DNA from: Aureispira sp963837355
GTDB lineage: Bacteria; Bacteroidota; Bacteroidia; Chitinophagales; Saprospiraceae
Direction: 5' to 3'
Length of the DNA stretch: 64,000 nt
Assembly (NCBI GenBank): GCA_963837355.1
Contig: CAWIMY010000007.1
Span: forward strand, 1,426,001 to 1,490,000
Part shown: one piece after another, positions 17,546 to 27,592 of the stretch
Position numbering within the stretch: position 1 is the stretch's first letter
Layout: every line of letters starts with the position of its first letter
Program-made: the position numbers and the translations under genes
Notes under the pieces: model-generated
What the model was told of the DNA's origin: nothing
The model's input: the letters and a program-made list of their open reading frames with translations, nothing else
Databases searched by the model: none

Positions 17546-18832
17546 ATGAGTAACGCATTAGGAAGACATATTTTGGTGGAATTTTTTGGCTGCTCTGCCA
17601 ATACCCTCAACGATGTCATTAAGATAGAAGAATCAATGGTGGGTGCGGCAAAAGCTGCGGAAGCTACGGTTATCAATTCTACCTTTCACCACTTTTCTCC
17701 TTATGGTGTATCGGGAGTGGTGGTGATTCAAGAGAGCCATTTGGCCATTCACGCTTGGCCTGAATACCAATATGCCGCCGTTGACATTTTTACCTGTGGT
17801 GAGGAGGTCGATCCTTGGATTGCCTATGATTACCTAAAAACAGCCTTTGAAGCAACGCATGGCTCTTCTATGGAAATCAATCGCGGTCAAAAACAATTGC
17901 TAAAGCGCATCAATGTTGACCACTTGGCATTGGATCGCGAAGCGATGGAAGAAGAACTAAATCCGCAATACAAACGTGATGTTTGGTTTACGGATAAGGA
18001 TGAAAATATCGCGCTTTCGCTACGCCATACAGGCAACTTGTTATACAGTGTCGATTCGCCTTATCAACGCGTCCGCGTCTTAGAAAGCTATGCCTACGGC
18101 AAAACCTTGGTCATTGACAACATGGTTATGGCAACAGAAAAAGATGAGTTTGTTTACCACGAGATGATTGCCCACGTACCAACCTTTATTCATGGAGCGC
18201 CTAAGCGAGTACTGGTGATTGGTGGTGGAGACGGTGGGACGATTCGCGAGTTGTTTAAGCACGACTGTGTAGAACACATTACTATGGTGGAAATTGACGA
18301 AAAGGTCGTTGAAGCTTCGAAACTACACTTGCCCCAGCTTTCTTGCGAATTTGACAATCCCAAACTAGATTTGCGAATTCAGGATGGCATTGCTTTTATA
18401 AAGGAGTGCGAGGCGGAAACCTATGACATGATTATCATTGATGGCAGCGATCCCGAAGGCCCTGCGGAAGGCTTGTTCAGTGCTTCTTTTTACAAAGAGG
18501 TATACCGCGCCCTCAAACCCAACGGGGTTTTGAATCTGCAAAGTGAAGGGCCTTTATTCAATACAGATGCCTTTTTGCAATTGAATAGCTGCTTGAAGGA
18601 TATTTTTGGAACGTCTTCTGTCGCTTGTTACTTGGCGTATATCTCTACGTATCCAACAGGAATGTGGAGTTTTACAACGGCCGTAAAAGGCCAAGAATTG
18701 AAGCCCTTGCAATTTGACTTAGCAGAAGCGGCTATTTTCTCTGAAAAACACCAATTGCAGTATTATACGCCTGAAATACATTACGCGGCTTTTGCTCTGC
18801 CACCTTTTGTACGGAATTTGTTAAAGCAATAA
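17546..18832 (+). CDS. Fused AdoMet decarboxylase / spermidine synthase (SpeD-SpeE)
   Basis: A 428-residue two-domain protein. Residues 1-125 are a prokaryotic S-adenosylmethionine decarboxylase: the self-cleavage site is IQESHLAIHAWPEY, where Glu63-Ser64 would be cut to make the pyruvoyl group, with His69 and Cys84 (FTCG) as the other expected residues. Residues from about 145 on are spermidine synthase, with LVIDNMVMATEKDEFVYHE (188-206), the AdoMet-type motif VIGGGDGG (224-231), MVEIDEKVVE and DMIIIDGSDPEGPAEGLF. The fusion couples production of decarboxylated AdoMet directly to aminopropyl transfer onto putrescine. SpeD-SpeE fusions exist in some bacteria. The gene is monocistronic, with a terminator after it. 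Confidence 0.9.
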   Translation: MSNALGRHILVEFFGCSANTLNDVIKIEESMVGAAKAAEATVINSTFHHFSPYGVSGVVVIQESHLAIHAWPEYQYAAVDIFTCGEEVDPWIAYDYLKTAFEATHGSSMEINRGQKQLLKRINVDHLALDREAMEEELNPQYKRDVWFTDKDENIALSLRHTGNLLYSVDSPYQRVRVLESYAYGKTLVIDNMVMATEKDEFVYHEMIAHVPTFIHGAPKRVLVIGGGDGGTIRELFKHDCVEHITMVEIDEKVVEASKLHLPQLSCEFDNPKLDLRIQDGIAFIKECEAETYDMIIIDGSDPEGPAEGLFSASFYKEVYRALKPNGVLNLQSEGPLFNTDAFLQLNSCLKDIFGTSSVACYLAYISTYPTGMWSFTTAVKGQELKPLQFDLAEAAIFSEKHQLQYYTPEIHYAAFALPPFVRNLLKQ

Positions 18833-18893
18833 CGCGTTACGGAAGTATTCGTAGAAAGGTCTTGTTTTTTTGATAATAAAATCATAAATTCAT

Positions 18894-18940
18894 TGCATTC
18901 TTTCCTTACTTAATAGTAGGAGGGAATGCATTTTTATTTT
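18894..18940 (+). terminator. Terminator after speDE
   Basis: TGCATTC pairs with GAATGCA, with an inner TCCT/AGGA extension, followed by TTTTTATTTT. Confidence 0.75.
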
Positions 18941-18965
18941 AGAACCTCCTATAATACCTCCCAAT

Positions 18966-20242
18966 ATGAAAGCTACAAAACGCTTAGAAGAAATGCGGCA
19001 AATGATTTCTCAATACATGAATTTGTACAGCCGTATTGAGCCTACCGAAGAAAGTCAAGCAATTGCCCAAACATTGAATAATTTAGACGATGCTCTTGTA
19101 CAAGCCAGCGGAGAAACGCCTAATAAGGCAAGAACTAGTCTCCAAAAATCAGTAGGAAAAGGTGGAAAAAATCAGCGAGAAGATGTTCGTTTAGTGCAGC
19201 AATTACTTAATAATGCAGGATATCAACTTACCTTAGATGGATGGATTGGAAAGCAAACTATTAGTGCGATTCAACAATTTCAGAAAAGTATTTTTAACGG
19301 CTGGGCGGACGGACTCATAGATCCGGGTGGAAAGACTTGGGAGCAATTGAACGCTTCCCAAAAAGATACCGATGATACTTCTACCAATCCCTCTAATCCT
19401 TCTACCCCCACAGGTGGGTTGTCCGCTGCTGTAGGGAAGGGGGTGGCAGGGGGCAACCGCCCTTCGGATGTATTGCTGGTACAACAACTATTGAATAAAG
19501 TCAAGGGTGGTTTAAGTGAAGATGGGCAATTTGGCAACAATACTAGTCAGGCGATTCACCGTTATCAACGCAGTATTTTTAAGGGCTGGTCGGATGGTAA
19601 AATTGATCCCGATGGGAATACTTGGAAAGCCTTGAAGGCGGGGAAGGGTAGCGCAGCAGTAGTGGCTTCGTCGGGTAATACAGGGACAGGTGGTAACCAA
19701 GTCTTTCGCTTAGGCGGACAGCAGATTGCTAGTATTCCGAGCGGGGCTCAGGGCAGTTTACCCTTGGTAGTCTTATTTGGTGGCGCTAGCTATGCGACTC
19801 CTGAATGGATGCTTCAGCAGATACCGAGCAATTATTTTGCGCGTGCCTTGGTCTACATTGTTCCACAGCGCACGGGATTCAATGCCGCTAAGGCGGCTTA
19901 TAGTCTTTTTTTGCCGGAAAAGGCGTACAGGTTAGTTCCGTGAGCATTTGTGGCTTTTCGGGCGGCGGGCAAGACATCCAGTTTGCCAGTGGTACTTTTA
20001 AGGCCAAAGGGCTAATTGATCCTTACACAGTACCTGATTGGGTACGCCGCAATCTAGGAAGTAATGTTATTATGGAATACAACCCCAATAACTGGGGCGG
20101 CCCATATATAAGTACGCGCAATGCTCTGCCAACCTTGGCACAAAATGTCCGTAAGAATGGTGGCACGGCCAACCAAGTTAATGTAAGCCATAAAGGGTTC
20201 CCTGCTTATTTCTTGAAAAAATATGCTACTAAGCTATTCTAA
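18966..20242 (+). CDS. Two peptidoglycan-binding-like repeats plus alpha/beta-hydrolase-like domain, frameshifted
   Basis: After a helical N-terminus (about 1-55), two homologous repeats of about 70 residues follow (about 58-125 and 158-225). Each has DV.LVQQLLN, a DG.[IF]G core and a shared ending of the type SIF.GW.DG.IDP.G.TW, as in PG_binding_1-like domains. A Gly/Ser-rich linker leads to a third part with LPLVVLFGGASYATPEW and, after repair, SSVSICGFSGGGQDI, a GxSxG nucleophile elbow. The frame breaks in a 7-T run at 19906-19912; adding one T gives SLFFAGKGVQVSSVSICGFSGGG. No signal peptide is present. The closing His is not certain (VSHKGFPAYF near the end). Lipase, esterase or an exported effector are all possible. 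Confidence 0.6.
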
Positions 20243-20260
20243 CCATACCTGTATAGAAGA

Positions 20261-20297
20261 AGAAAAAAAGGGCATAACCGCAATTCGGTCATGCCCT
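20261..20297. terminator. Bidirectional terminator between convergent genes
   Basis: GGGCAT and ATGCCC, with an inner ACCG/CGGT, form a stem between two convergent genes. An A-run precedes it, giving a U-run on the minus strand for yidC. Confidence 0.7.
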
Positions 20298-20334
20298 AAC
20301 TTATTTATTGTTGCAGGAGATTTTTTAGAAAAAT

Positions 20335-22292
20335 CTATTTGCCGTTTTTCTTGCGGCGCTGCATTTCTTCTTGCTCTTTGAGCAATTCTTGATATTTGGA
20401 CATAAAGCCCTCTTTTTTCGGTTTATTTTTGTTGTCTACTTTGTTTTGTAACAACTGTGCGCGCAGTTTATCCTTGTTAATCAACACATTCTTGACCAAG
20501 AAGGTCTGCATAATGTTGAGCAAGTTACTAAACAACATATAAGCGGTTAGACCAGCGGCCCAACTGTTGAGCGCGAAGAAGAACAAAACAGGAAAAGCAA
20601 ACTGCATGTATTTCATCATCTTCATATTAGCGCCACCGCCCGCTGCAGCAGACATATCCATTTGCTTGCTGTTGTACCACAAAAAGGCAAACATAGACAG
20701 CATCCAAAGCAAGGTGAACAAACTCACGTGGTCGCCGTAGATGTCGTAAATAAACGGCACGTAGCCAAAATCCCAAATCGAATCGTAACTAACTAAGTCA
20801 TCCGCCCACAAAAAACTCTCTTGACGGAAAGAAATTGAGGAGGGAAGAAAGCGGTACAAGGGCAATCCAAATAGGCATGGTGAGCAACATGGGTAAACAG
20901 CCCCCCAATGGATTGAGACTATAATCTTGGTACATCTTCATTTGCGCTTGCTGCATGGCCGTCGGATTGTCCTTGTGCTCGGCGCGCATGGCATCTAGCT
21001 CGGGCTTCATCACGCTCATTTTTACCCCATTTTGTAGCATTTTGTACTGCAACGGGAAACAAGACCAAACGAATCAAGAAGGTCAACAACAGAATAATGA
21101 TTCCGTAGTTGGAGATAAACATTGCAAAGAAATTGAAGAGCGGGCGAATGATGGAGCGGCTAATAAAGCCGAAAATGCTCCATCCAAAAGGAATAATACG
21201 CTCAAAGTCATTGCCGACGGCGGCTAAATCATTGTAATCATTAGGCCCGATGTACAATTGCATGTCATAAGCCGCTGATTTTTGATCTTTGAAATTGATG
21301 TCAATTTCACTTCTTAGACGCTTGAGTTGTGGCGCTCCCTCATCGGCTACAAACGTAAACAATTTAGCATTATTAAACACGGTTCCTTCTTTGCTAAAAA
21401 TAGACGTATTGAAAAACTGCTGAGAATGCGATACCCAATCCACTGGATTTTCGAGTTCTTCTTTGTCGCTAGAGCGGCAATCGCAATAATCGAAACCATC
21501 TTCCGTAGATTTGTAATAAACGGTGGTCATCGTGGCTTCGTAGTGGGGGTTTTTCTCTACCTTATGGATGTACGACTCCCAATTGAAGCGGATATTCTCA
21601 TCCCGAGGCATATGATCGTTGATGTTCTCCATCGTCACTTGATAATCTACTACATAATTGTCGCCTAAGGTGTATTTTTGTTCGATGTATTGGCTTCTGT
21701 CGGCACCATAAGCCCGCATGCGCAACACTTGGCCTTCTAAGATGGGCTCGAAATACAAATCGGCAGTAGAGACACTACCTTTGCCTGCTTTGGTAAGCGG
21801 TATCAAGTATTCAAACTTATTTTGAGGATCGTTGAACAACACGAGGGGTTCCTTATCGTAAGGATCTTCTGTAGCGTGGTTGTATTGTAAGAACCCTTTG
21901 ACCAATACTTGGCTGATAAAGCCCCCTTTGGTGTCAAACGTCAACAAAAGCTTGTCGTTTTCTAGGGTGACCTGTTTGCTTTGACCCATCGCCGCTTGGG
22001 TGAAAATATCAAATTGACTACCTAATTGTTGTTGTAGAATCTGCTTTTGCAAGCTGTCGCGCTGTGCGGCTGTATATTGTGTATCGCTCTCAAGGGCAAT
22101 GATTTGCTGTTGAGCGGCGTCCTCTTCGACTTGTCTCAGGCTGTCTAGCAGGAATAGTTTGCGCGCTTCTGCTGCTTCTGCTTGCTGTTGTAGCTCTAGT
22201 TGCTCTTTAGAAGGGGCGGTGAGCATGTTGTAGCCGACCCATAACATAACAAGTAGCAAAATACCGGTAAGCGTAGAATTATTTGATTTCAT
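20335..22292 (-). CDS. yidC: Membrane protein insertase YidC, two frameshifts
   Basis: YidC inserts proteins into the inner membrane, alone or with Sec. The N-terminal helix (MKSNNSTLTGILLLVMLWVG) and large periplasmic domain are intact. The five-helix core has ILLLTFLIRLVLFP, then LQYKMLQNGVKMSVMKPE, LNPLGGCLPMLLTMPIWIAL and YRFLPSSISFRQE. These pieces lie in three frames. The breaks fall in GGG runs on the plus strand at 21054-21056 and 20860-20862; removing one base in each restores FPLQYK and IALYRF, the expected YidC sequence. Repaired length is about 650 residues, normal for Bacteroidota. Because yidC is essential, two consensus errors are far more likely than a dead gene. It has its own promoter and stands alone. 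Confidence 0.88.
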
Positions 22293-22360
22293 CGTTGATT
22301 TAGTACGTTCTGATTTAGCCCTAAAGATTCCTCTGAAAAGGGCGCTTTATTTTGGAAGGG

Positions 22361-22391
22361 CAAAGATAAGCAAAAGCCGCGCTTATTCAAA
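22361..22391 (-). promoter_or_regulatory. Promoter of yidC
   Basis: On the minus strand TTTG (22391-22388) is followed after 19 bp by TATCTTTG (22368-22361). Both the -33 and -7 elements and their spacing fit the Bacteroidota consensus. The leader would be about 60 nt. Confidence 0.7.
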
Positions 22392-22601
22392 CGAATAGCC
22401 CAATAGTACGCGGCTTAAAAGGCGAAGGCGGTTCTCGCTATTCTTACTCTATAGGCGCAACCCCATTCTAGTGTAACTAGTTCCCTATCATAGCAATAAC
22501 TAAAAGAAAGAAGCGGGGCTTTATAGCTAAGATAGAGGGGCGAAGCCGTTGTATTTTGTTACAAAAAAGCTACTTTCATCTATTCTGACCTATAATAAAC
22601 T

Positions 22602-22609
22602 TACCTTTG
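22602..22609 (+). promoter_or_regulatory. Promoter -7 box of the histidine kinase gene
   Basis: TACCTTTG is an exact TAnnTTTG match, with a leader of about 85 nt before the ATG at 22700. Confidence 0.45.
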
Positions 22610-22699
22610 AAGCCAATAAGGGGAGCTTGTTCGTGTCCAAACACCACCCGCTAACCCATTCCATTTCCCATTACTCGCATTCAGTCGCTTGACAACAGC

Positions 22700-23899
22700 A
22701 TGAAGAAAATAAAATTGTACGAACGCACGCGTTGGCGCTACGCCCTTTCGATCATTGGGGTGCTGGTGGTAACAGCCTCGGTTATCTATACCAATAGTGT
22801 CGCTTACGAATTGCAACAGCAAGAACAAAAATATATGTCGTTGTGGGCTGCCGCACAAAACGATTTACAAACGGCCAGTCCTGAGGAAGCAGAGTTTTGT
22901 GATGTGGATTTGAATTTGTTAATTATTAATGGCAATGAAGAAATTCCATTGTTGTTAACCGATGAGCATTACCGTATTATTGACGCGATTAATTACAAGG
23001 GCAAAGACTTGGAAAAAGATACCGCCTTTTTTAGACGAGAGATTCAAGCGCTGCGCGCCACCAAAACACCTATTATAATAGGGGACGAAAACTACAGCAA
23101 TTACCTCTTTTTTCGAGAATCGAGCATCATTACCAACTTAGAATGGTTTCCTTATTTTCAATTTGCTATTCTTGGTGTGTTGATTGTCATGGCTTATTAC
23201 ACCTTTAGTTTTAATCGGCAAGCAGAGCAAGAACGCGTGTGGGTGGGTATGGCCAAAGAAACCGCGCACCAGCTAGGCACCCCCCTGACCTCCTTAATTG
23301 GTTGGCTGGAAAACGTTCGTATGATGTACCCAGAGGAAGCAGATTTGCAAATGATTACGGACGAAATGAACACGGATGTAGAACTGCTGCGCTTGGTCGC
23401 CGATCGCTTTTCGAAAATTGGAACAACGCCTAAATTGGAGCTGGTAAATGTCTACGACAACCTCGATAAACACTTGCAATATGTCCAGCAACGCGCTTCC
23501 CGTAAAATAACGTTCGATTTTCCAGTGGCCAATGATTTGCCTCCTATTTATATAAAAATCAGCCCGCTACTCTTTGACTGGGTCGTTGAAAACTTATTAA
23601 AAAATGCCTTGGATGCTATGGGCGGCAAAGGCGAAATCAAAGCGCGGGTCTTGTATACCAACAACTTTGTACACATTGACATCTCGGATACAGGCAAAGG
23701 AATTGCCAAAGGAAAACATAAGGCCGTTTTTCAACCTGGTTATTCTACGAAGAAACGCGGCTGGGGGTTAGGGCTATCCTTATGCAAAAGAATTGTCGAG
23801 AACTATCACAATGGTAAAATTTTTGTATTGAACTCCGTGGAAGAAAAGGGAACCACTTTTCGCATCCAATTGCCTGCTGTTCCTAATGAAAGTGCTTAA
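22700..23899 (+). CDS. Membrane-bound sensor histidine kinase
   Basis: A 399-residue kinase with two membrane segments (about 14-32 and 152-171) enclosing a sensor domain of about 120 residues outside the cytoplasm. The phospho-acceptor region is MAKETAHQLGTPLTSLIGWLE with His190. The ATP-binding part has the N-box NLLKNALDAM, DTGKGIAKGKHKAVFQPGYST and the G2 box KKRGWGLGLSLCKRIVENYH. There is no HAMP or PAS domain between TM2 and the H-box. No response regulator is adjacent, so it is an orphan kinase whose signal and partner are unknown. It is divergent from yidC. Confidence 0.88.
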   Translation: MKKIKLYERTRWRYALSIIGVLVVTASVIYTNSVAYELQQQEQKYMSLWAAAQNDLQTASPEEAEFCDVDLNLLIINGNEEIPLLLTDEHYRIIDAINYKGKDLEKDTAFFRREIQALRATKTPIIIGDENYSNYLFFRESSIITNLEWFPYFQFAILGVLIVMAYYTFSFNRQAEQERVWVGMAKETAHQLGTPLTSLIGWLENVRMMYPEEADLQMITDEMNTDVELLRLVADRFSKIGTTPKLELVNVYDNLDKHLQYVQQRASRKITFDFPVANDLPPIYIKISPLLFDWVVENLLKNALDAMGGKGEIKARVLYTNNFVHIDISDTGKGIAKGKHKAVFQPGYSTKKRGWGLGLSLCKRIVENYHNGKIFVLNSVEEKGTTFRIQLPAVPNESA

Positions 23900-24012
23900 A
23901 ATTTCATTCTAAAAACGTACCAAAAGCCCCTGAGTTAAGGACGTTTACTACCAAATTATTGGTGTTTCTACTGTAGGAATACCAAATCCCCGTCTAGGCG
24001 AAGAACTGTTTT

Positions 24013-26526
24013 ATGGAGCGTATCACTACACTTACCTTTATTATTTTGCTGCTATGCAGTATCGTATTGACAAGCGCTCAAGCGCAATATATAGACACCA
24101 TTCAAGTCATTGATGAAGACGGCTTTCCTGTGATTGGTGCCTCTGTCTATCAGGCTAGGATGAATAAGAATAATATCGTATCTATTGACTCTGCCAGCGC
24201 TCGATTGACCGATATAGATGGACGGATTATTATTAAGGATATCCCTTATAAAGCATACCTACACTTTGCTTCGATTCAACACCGCGAACGAACTTTAGAT
24301 ATTCATACTATTCGCGCCAATGACTTAGAGGTGCTGCTGCAAACAGGTTATATTACAATGGTAGAGGTCATCGGAAAGGGAACGACCAACGAAAAAAGTC
24401 CCTTATCAGAAGTGCCCAACCAAGTCACTGTAATTGACGACAAAGACATTGCCTTACACAATCCACAAACTTCGGCAGATGTATTGAGCCAAAGCGGTAA
24501 CATCTATGTTCAGAAGAGCCAAATGGGTGGTGGGAGCCCTATTATTCGAGGCTTCGAGGCCAATAAAGTCCTCTTAGTAATTGATGGGGTGCGGATGAAC
24601 AACGCCATCTATAGAAGTGGGCATTTACAGAATGTAATTTCGATTGATAATGCCGCCATTGAACGCGTAGAAGTACACCACGGCCCTGGTTCGGTGATGT
24701 ATGGCAGCGATGCCTTGGGAGGCGTTATGCACTTCTATACACAAACCCCACGTTTTCGTTCCAAAGACCTCAAACCCTTGGATGTAAAGGCTTATACTCG
24801 CTTTTCAACGGCTAATTTCGAAAGCACGAGCCATGTAGATGTCAATGTAGGCAGTGAGAAATTTGCCTCTTTTACCAGCATCACCTATTCCGCCTTTCAA
24901 GATTTACGCGCGGGACGAATCAAGACCAGCGAGAACATGGCGCTTTATTGGAACCGCTATTTCTATGCCGCGCGCAACGATAGCGCGGATTATGTCGCCG
25001 TCAACGAAAATCCCAACGTGCAAGTAGGCACGCGCTATTCGCAATTGGATGCCATTCAAAAATTGCGGTATCGCCCCTCTAAAGGCATCGAACTCTTATT
25101 GAATTTACAGTATTCTACTACTAGCAATATTCCGCGCTACGACCAATTAACAGAAGGCGACGTAACGGTAGAAAACAACCAAATTGCCGAGCAAAGTTTC
25201 CAATTTTCCGAGTGGTTTTACGGCCCCCAAAATCGCTTCTTTGCTGCGTTTACGACTAAAATCACCAAAGAAAATATTCCGATTTTTAACAATGCCAACA
25301 TCACGTTGGCCTTCCAGAAAATTGACGAAGACCGTATAACCCGTCGCTTCGATGATCCCCTTCGCCGTTTTCAGCAAGAAGATGTCTATGTTTGGACACT
25401 CAATGCTGACTTTATCAAGAACTTAGGCCGCACCAAAGTTCGCTCTTCTAAGTTGCTCTATGGAGTAGAAGCCACCCACAACATCGTGCATTCGCGCGTA
25501 GAAACAGAAAATATTGCTACAGGCGATCTGAGCAGTCGAGGCATTGGAACCCGTTATCCCGATGGGGGCAGTACGATGACTACCGCAGGCGTTTACGCCA
25601 GTTACAAAATCAAACTAGGCAACCGCGCCAACGTCATTACAGGCGCACGGTATGCCATTGCCAATGTCAATGCTAATTTTAGAGATACCTTGCTTTACCG
25701 CTTACCGTACAACGAGATTAGCGCTTTTAATCAAGCACTAACAGGAAGTGTTGCCTTGGCTTGGGAAATGGGGCAGGGGTTTCAATTTAATACGGCTGTT
25801 TCTACTTCTTTTAGAACGCCCAATATTGATGACAACGGAAAAATTAGAGCCAAAGGCAGCGACATCACCATTCCCAATCCAACCATCAAACCCGAGCAAG
25901 CCCTTAACTTTGAGGCCACTATCGGCAAGCAGTTTGCCAAAAAAGCTTGGATCGGAACGACTTTCTTTTACACGCGTATTTTTGATGCGATTCTTCAAGA
26001 ACCCGCCCGACTCAACGGCTCGGATAGTATGTATTACGATGGTTCTTTTAGAACGATTTATTCCAATATCAATGCTGGTCAAGCGTCTATTTGGGGGTTG
26101 AGTGCCAACTTGAAAATAGAGTTTTCAGAGAATATGTTTATGCGGTTGGGGATCAATTATACCGAAGGACGAGAATTGGAGACAGGCAATGAGCCCCGCC
26201 CTCTGGCTCATATTCCACCACTGTATGGGCAAATAGAATGGAGCTACGAGCGCAAGGTTTTCCAAACCCGCTTTAATGTACGTTTCAATGGGGCTAAGAA
26301 ATTAGAGGACTACTCTGATGATAGTGCAGAGAACCTAGGAAAGGCTTTGCCCGAAGGAACCCCCGCTTGGTTTACCATCAATATTTACTCTAGCTTTCGC
26401 CTAAATCGCTTGTTCAATTTAGATTTAGGTATTGAAAACTTATTGGATTGGCATTACCGTCCTTATGGTTCAGGAGTTTCTGCGCCAGGGATCAACGTTA
26501 TTGTCGCGATCAAAGGCCGCTTTTAG
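24013..26526 (+). CDS. TonB-dependent receptor, hemoglobin/heme type
   Basis: This 837-residue receptor has a signal peptide (LTFIILLLCSIVLTSAQAQ), a carboxypeptidase-regulatory-like domain (about 27-105), a plug domain with EVPNQVTVIDDKDI and ADVLSQSGNIYVQKSQMGGG, and a beta-barrel ending VIVAIKGRF. The plug block RGFEANKVLLVIDGVRMNNA followed by IYRSGHLQN, and the barrel stretch FRTPNIDDNGKI, are characteristic of the hemoglobin/transferrin/heme receptor group. The likely substrate is heme or a heme protein, by family resemblance only. No TonB, HmuY or Fur-box-like element was found close by. A phosphodiesterase-like gene starts 5 bp after its stop, so the two probably form an operon. Confidence 0.85.
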   Translation: MERITTLTFIILLLCSIVLTSAQAQYIDTIQVIDEDGFPVIGASVYQARMNKNNIVSIDSASARLTDIDGRIIIKDIPYKAYLHFASIQHRERTLDIHTIRANDLEVLLQTGYITMVEVIGKGTTNEKSPLSEVPNQVTVIDDKDIALHNPQTSADVLSQSGNIYVQKSQMGGGSPIIRGFEANKVLLVIDGVRMNNAIYRSGHLQNVISIDNAAIERVEVHHGPGSVMYGSDALGGVMHFYTQTPRFRSKDLKPLDVKAYTRFSTANFESTSHVDVNVGSEKFASFTSITYSAFQDLRAGRIKTSENMALYWNRYFYAARNDSADYVAVNENPNVQVGTRYSQLDAIQKLRYRPSKGIELLLNLQYSTTSNIPRYDQLTEGDVTVENNQIAEQSFQFSEWFYGPQNRFFAAFTTKITKENIPIFNNANITLAFQKIDEDRITRRFDDPLRRFQQEDVYVWTLNADFIKNLGRTKVRSSKLLYGVEATHNIVHSRVETENIATGDLSSRGIGTRYPDGGSTMTTAGVYASYKIKLGNRANVITGARYAIANVNANFRDTLLYRLPYNEISAFNQALTGSVALAWEMGQGFQFNTAVSTSFRTPNIDDNGKIRAKGSDITIPNPTIKPEQALNFEATIGKQFAKKAWIGTTFFYTRIFDAILQEPARLNGSDSMYYDGSFRTIYSNINAGQASIWGLSANLKIEFSENMFMRLGINYTEGRELETGNEPRPLAHIPPLYGQIEWSYERKVFQTRFNVRFNGAKKLEDYSDDSAENLGKALPEGTPAWFTINIYSSFRLNRLFNLDLGIENLLDWHYRPYGSGVSAPGINVIVAIKGRF

Positions 26527-26531
26527 ACTGG

Positions 26532-27362
26532 ATGAGGCAAAGCGATAAACACCACAGGAATGGAAAGTTGGTGGGGGTATTTCTTTTGGGAATCATCACT
26601 TGTGTTGGGGCACAACTTCCCCTAGAACTAGCACGTGGACATGCCCATAATGATTACGACAAGTCGTGGCCTGCGTTGTATACGGCTTTGGAGAAAGGTT
26701 TTCGAAGCATCGAAGTAGATGTGTATGCCCATCGCGGGCAGCTCAAAGTTGCCCACTGGCCCATTGCTTTAGGCCGCGCTCCCGATTTAGAAAGCTTGTA
26801 TTTTCGCCCGTTAGATAGTTTGTACAACGCGCATTCGCCTTGGCTTTCTGCGGGCACGCCCTTGATACTGATGATTGACCTCAAGGGAAAAGGCCGTACT
26901 GCTCAAATTTTGCTGGATAGTCTTTGCCGCCAATATACTGCGCTATTTTGCCATTTTGACGACAGTAGCCAATACCAAGCTCCTGTACAATTGCTCCTCT
27001 CAGGAGCGTATGACGAAGCCTACACCCCACAACCGCATTACTGGCAGCTAGACGGGCGTTGGCAGCACTTGAAAACCTCGTCGGCTTTGGTGCCGCGCAT
27101 TAGCCAACCCTATCGGGCTAGCTTTTCTTGGAAAGGGCGGGGGGAGATGCCTATGGAGGAGCGTGCGTTGCTGCGTCTCTTGGTGGAACAGGCCCACAAG
27201 GCCAACAAAACGCTGCGCTTTTGGGGCGCGCCTAATCGTCGGGCGCTCTGGCAAGTATTTTGGGAAGAAGGGGTGGATTGGATTCAAGTCGATGACATAG
27301 AAGGGTATACGCTTTTTATAGAATCCTTGGAAAATAGGAAGATAAAAGCGGGGAAGTCTTAG
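26532..27362 (+). CDS. PI-PLC/glycerophosphodiesterase-like secreted protein
   Basis: I start this gene at the ATG at 26532, which gives a signal peptide (KLVGVFLLGIITCVGAQ) and begins 5 bp after the receptor stop; an earlier in-frame start would overlap the receptor by about 80 bp. The mature protein begins LARGHAHNDYDKSWPALYTA, the HAHNDY motif of the PI-PLC-like/GDPD phosphodiesterase family in Bacteroidota. It continues with EKGFRSIEVDVYAH (metal-binding Glu and Asp) and LILMIDLKGKGR. The C-terminus has LRFWGAPNRRALWQ and DWIQVDDIEG, as in the TIM-barrel end. It likely cleaves phosphodiester head groups in the periplasm. Its link to the receptor is unclear. About 276 residues, typical length. 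Confidence 0.75.
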   Translation: MRQSDKHHRNGKLVGVFLLGIITCVGAQLPLELARGHAHNDYDKSWPALYTALEKGFRSIEVDVYAHRGQLKVAHWPIALGRAPDLESLYFRPLDSLYNAHSPWLSAGTPLILMIDLKGKGRTAQILLDSLCRQYTALFCHFDDSSQYQAPVQLLLSGAYDEAYTPQPHYWQLDGRWQHLKTSSALVPRISQPYRASFSWKGRGEMPMEERALLRLLVEQAHKANKTLRFWGAPNRRALWQVFWEEGVDWIQVDDIEGYTLFIESLENRKIKAGKS

Positions 27363-27440
27363 TTTGCCCGTTATTGTTTGGAAATAAAGCGGCTATTGCC
27401 AACTAATTCACATATTTGGGTAAAATCTGAAAAATAAATG

Positions 27441-27470
27441 TTGGGAAATTCTTGGTAGGGGCTATATTTG
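27441..27470 (+). promoter_or_regulatory. Promoter of the metalloprotease gene
   Basis: TTG at 27441-27443 and TATATTTG at 27463-27470 match the -33 and -7 consensus with 19 bp between them. The leader would be about 115 nt. Confidence 0.7.
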
Positions 27471-27592
27471 CTGTAGATTTAGCGAACATTAATTGAGCGT
27501 TACTTTGATAACCCTGTTGAGGTAACGATTGTAAACTTCGGCGGTTAATTGCAAGTGACCGTTTTTTTAGAGCCTAACTTAAAGCATAGCTT

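Larger units (their letters stand above)
22293..22699. other. Divergent promoter region between yidC and the histidine kinase
   Basis: This 407-bp gap has the yidC promoter at 22361-22391 and a TACCTTTG -7 box for the kinase at 22602-22609. Nothing else stands out. Confidence 0.5.

Noticed and set aside
24013..26526. TonB receptor as the BtuB partner of the riboswitch gene
   Set aside because: It lies over 3 kb upstream in another transcript, has no riboswitch, and its plug motifs fit the heme/hemoglobin receptor group.
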